From assembly GCF_036417845.1 (NCBI RefSeq), contig NC_089979.1, positions 122,359,415-122,423,414 on the forward strand: a stretch of DNA of 64,000 bases, written 5' to 3'. The DNA is from Apteryx mantelli. Taxonomy: Eukaryota; Chordata; Aves; Apterygiformes; Apterygidae. The position numbers and the translations under genes were made by a program. Positions 61,946 through 64,000 of this stretch are shown here, piece after piece (the stretch's first letter is position 1; each line of letters begins with the position of its first letter). The notes beneath the pieces are model-generated. The model worked only from the letters and a program-made list of their open reading frames with translations, did no database searches and was not told the DNA's origin.

Positions 61946-63656
61946 GACAGGTAGGTGTTGATTTCTGTCCATGAACTCTGTGTTAACTAGCCAACTCTAG
62001 TGGTGATGGATTTGGGAAAAGGTGCCTGTTGTTCAAAGATAAAATTAAAGAAAAAGTCAGTAGGAATTGTGGGAGAAGGGAATGTGGTAGCTGTTCCCAT
62101 TCATAGTGCTGACACTAAAAAAACCACCCCAAACAGGGAACAGCAGGGAGAGTATTTTCATTGCTGTTCCAAATGGATTGAGGTCCACTACATAAAGGTG
62201 TAATAAACTCCTGACACCCCTGAGGACTTTCAAGTCCATCTCGAAACTGAGCTGTATTTTTTAGTACAATAGAGATCTTGGAGAGCCTCTGTTATGGTAC
62301 CTAAGACTTGCTTTGAAGGTGGAACAAAATCCTTTCACACTTCAATAGCTGAACCTAATTGTAAAGATGTCATAGTTACCTCCAGAATGCAACAGGTATT
62401 TTGTGTCTTTTTTTTAATTAACTTTCACAGAAACATTTTTTGTAATTTCACATACTGAAACATTGACCTGTATTCCCTATGTTTTGCTGATCTCAGACAG
62501 TCACAGTCAGTACAGACGTGTCTTGTACATGTTATTTTGACTGTCTGGATAGAGTCTTGGACATGGGACCTTCTGAAGCATTAACATGAGTGTGCCAAAA
62601 GTTAAGTGCTTCATTCAAAGTCAAGAGGCTCTGGAGCTAGACTGCAGGCAGAGGTAGGGCCAGCAGAGCACTCTGTGTAGTGCATCAGCATTGTTGGGGT
62701 CTACCAGGCAGATGCTTCTGTCAAGGACTCTAACTCCAAAGCTTTCCTGGGAGTACTGCTGCTTTTATGCCCTGAAGAGCTGACCTCCTTCAAAGCCCAG
62801 GCATTCTGCATCAAAACTTTCATTCTTATCCACTTAAATCATAAGACTACCATTTTGCCTGCTGCTCAAGGAGCCCTTCAAGATCAGTACCCCTTTCACC
62901 TGCATGTGTTTTGTACAGCTTCTGAACTAAACCTTGAAAAAGCCTCCTGCCCTGTCATCTACCATCTCTCTCTTGTACAGTGCTCCATTAATTTCTCTTA
63001 CTATTGCCTTGATATAGTCTGAAAGGCTGTGAGAGGAACACATCTTTGGAGTTAGCCGAAAGAAGGGATGATTGTATTGTTCAAGACCTGCAAGAGAAGA
63101 AATGAGCATCTCTGCTTCACTTCCCACCTTCTACCATCTCCTGTTGCTCAGATTCAGTACCTACACAGAGCTCTGTTCACCCAATGTATTTCCCCAGATC
63201 TCCTACAAACAGCTTCTGGAAATCACTTAAATACATACCTCCTTCTCTGTCTTCTCAGGATTGCTTCCCTCCATGTGCAGGTCCCCTTGCTTGCATACAT
63301 GCTCTCTGAGGTGCTCTCTGATGTTGCACTGAGCTTTTCAGTATGAGAATTGCCATATTCAGGATACTGCCAACTACCTAAAGCTTGTGAGGCCTCATGT
63401 AGTTTCCATGCAGGTTTGTTGCATGTAAGGGATCTACTTGCTTATGCACACATTCAAAATTCAAGCTAACCTTGGATTATGAATTCATACTTCACATGTG
63501 CTAAAAAGCACATCCCTGCTTCACCTGTTCCACATATTGATTAGGTTATGAGATTGGAGAACAACAGTGGCTATTATTTTTACCTGTGAATAATATTTTT
63601 CAATTTGTATCTTTTCTTTCTGTGTTATGTTATTGCTTCCATTTTCTTTTCACAAG
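61946..63656. other. Sequence downstream of ENTPD3, no gene seen
   Basis: A further AATAAA occurs at about 62203. ORFs are short and not protein-like. RPL14, the next gene in mammals, is not recognisable here. Confidence 0.6.
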
Positions 63657-63842
63657 CTGCTAAATGATTTAAAAGGAACTAAATGGACTTTTCAGAGAAT
63701 TGGCAGTGAGGCCTTCGTTCCTTCCCTGTCAGTACACTACTGTGACCTGCTACTCTCAGTGGAGCAGCAGTACTTAAAACAAGGCAGAAGGTATTACAAG
63801 GTGCTGAAGTACTCTGTGGTGCCCAGATCTGGTAACATCTGA
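63657..63842 (+). CDS. Speculative terminal exon of an unidentified gene
   Basis: A pyrimidine-rich acceptor (TTGCTTCCATTTTCTTTTCACAAG) ends at 63656. An open frame of 61 codons then runs to TGA at 63842, followed 45 nt later by AATAAA (63888-63893). Codon choice is plausible (many CTG, GTG, AAG, TAC) and the residues are of mixed type (for example EQQYLKQGRRYYKVLKYSVV). I do not recognise the family, and no upstream partner exon is in view. It could equally be chance, since an acceptor-like site and an AATAAA are common in A+T-rich DNA. Confidence 0.15.
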   Translation: MLNDLKGTKWTFQRIGSEAFVPSLSVHYCDLLLSVEQQYLKQGRRYYKVLKYSVVPRSGNI

Positions 63843-64000
63843 TAAAAATTTAGTTCAGAGTGCACTGGACATTAGAGATTGGTATAAAATAAAAGCCTTA
63901 TCTTCTGTGTGCTGGATCTGGAACTGCAATTAAGGGGGAAAAGGGGAGCTGATAGGCAGTTACAGAAAGAAGTGGATGTGAGCACTAAAATGTTTTCTTC

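Noticed and set aside
1-64000. CRISPR arrays, operons, phage or plasmid features
   Set aside because: No regularly spaced repeats, no tightly packed ORFs and no prokaryotic gene families. Splice sites, CR1 and LTR show vertebrate nuclear DNA.

Overview
The window reads as nuclear DNA from a sauropsid, most likely a bird. The reasons are two CR1 retrotransposon fragments whose 3' ends carry ATTCTRTG octamers, a few worn MIR-like SINEs, an endogenous-retrovirus solo LTR, low repeat density, and one compact multi-exon gene with GT-AG introns. There is no sign of bacterial, phage or organellar sequence. A crocodilian is not fully excluded.

The only protein-coding gene I can support is ENTPD3 (ecto-nucleoside triphosphate diphosphohydrolase 3) on the + strand. 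Nine coding exons lie between 43305 and 61658. They join in frame at every junction to give 511 residues with two terminal membrane segments and all five apyrase conserved regions. A CpG island at about 39360-39960, 3.3 kb upstream of the first coding exon, is the likely promoter and 5' UTR exon. Polyadenylation signals follow the stop at 61742 and 61921.

Region by region: 1-29000 is A+T-moderate non-coding DNA with short ORFs that look like chance. It holds a perfect 28-bp palindrome at 12266 and a few microsatellites. 29000-32750 is GC- and G-rich, with a TATA box plus splice-donor arrangement at 30416-30490 and a G-rich tandem repeat at 31103. 33110-33623 is a CR1 fragment (endonuclease domain fused to the 3' tail). 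34296-34368 is a tRNA-Lys(TTT)-like gene on the - strand. About 38015-38364 is a CR1 3' end. 39360-39960 is the CpG island. 43305-61658 is ENTPD3, whose first intron carries a solo LTR (45899-46384) with an exact 6-bp target-site duplication. 61930-64000 is non-coding, apart from a speculative terminal exon near 63657.

No operon-like or novel multi-gene system is present. The points most worth a second look are the LTR, the tRNA gene without an obvious Pol III terminator, the palindrome, a 102-nt in-frame ENTPD3 intron, an extra ectodomain cysteine, and the unidentified exon-like ORF at the right end.
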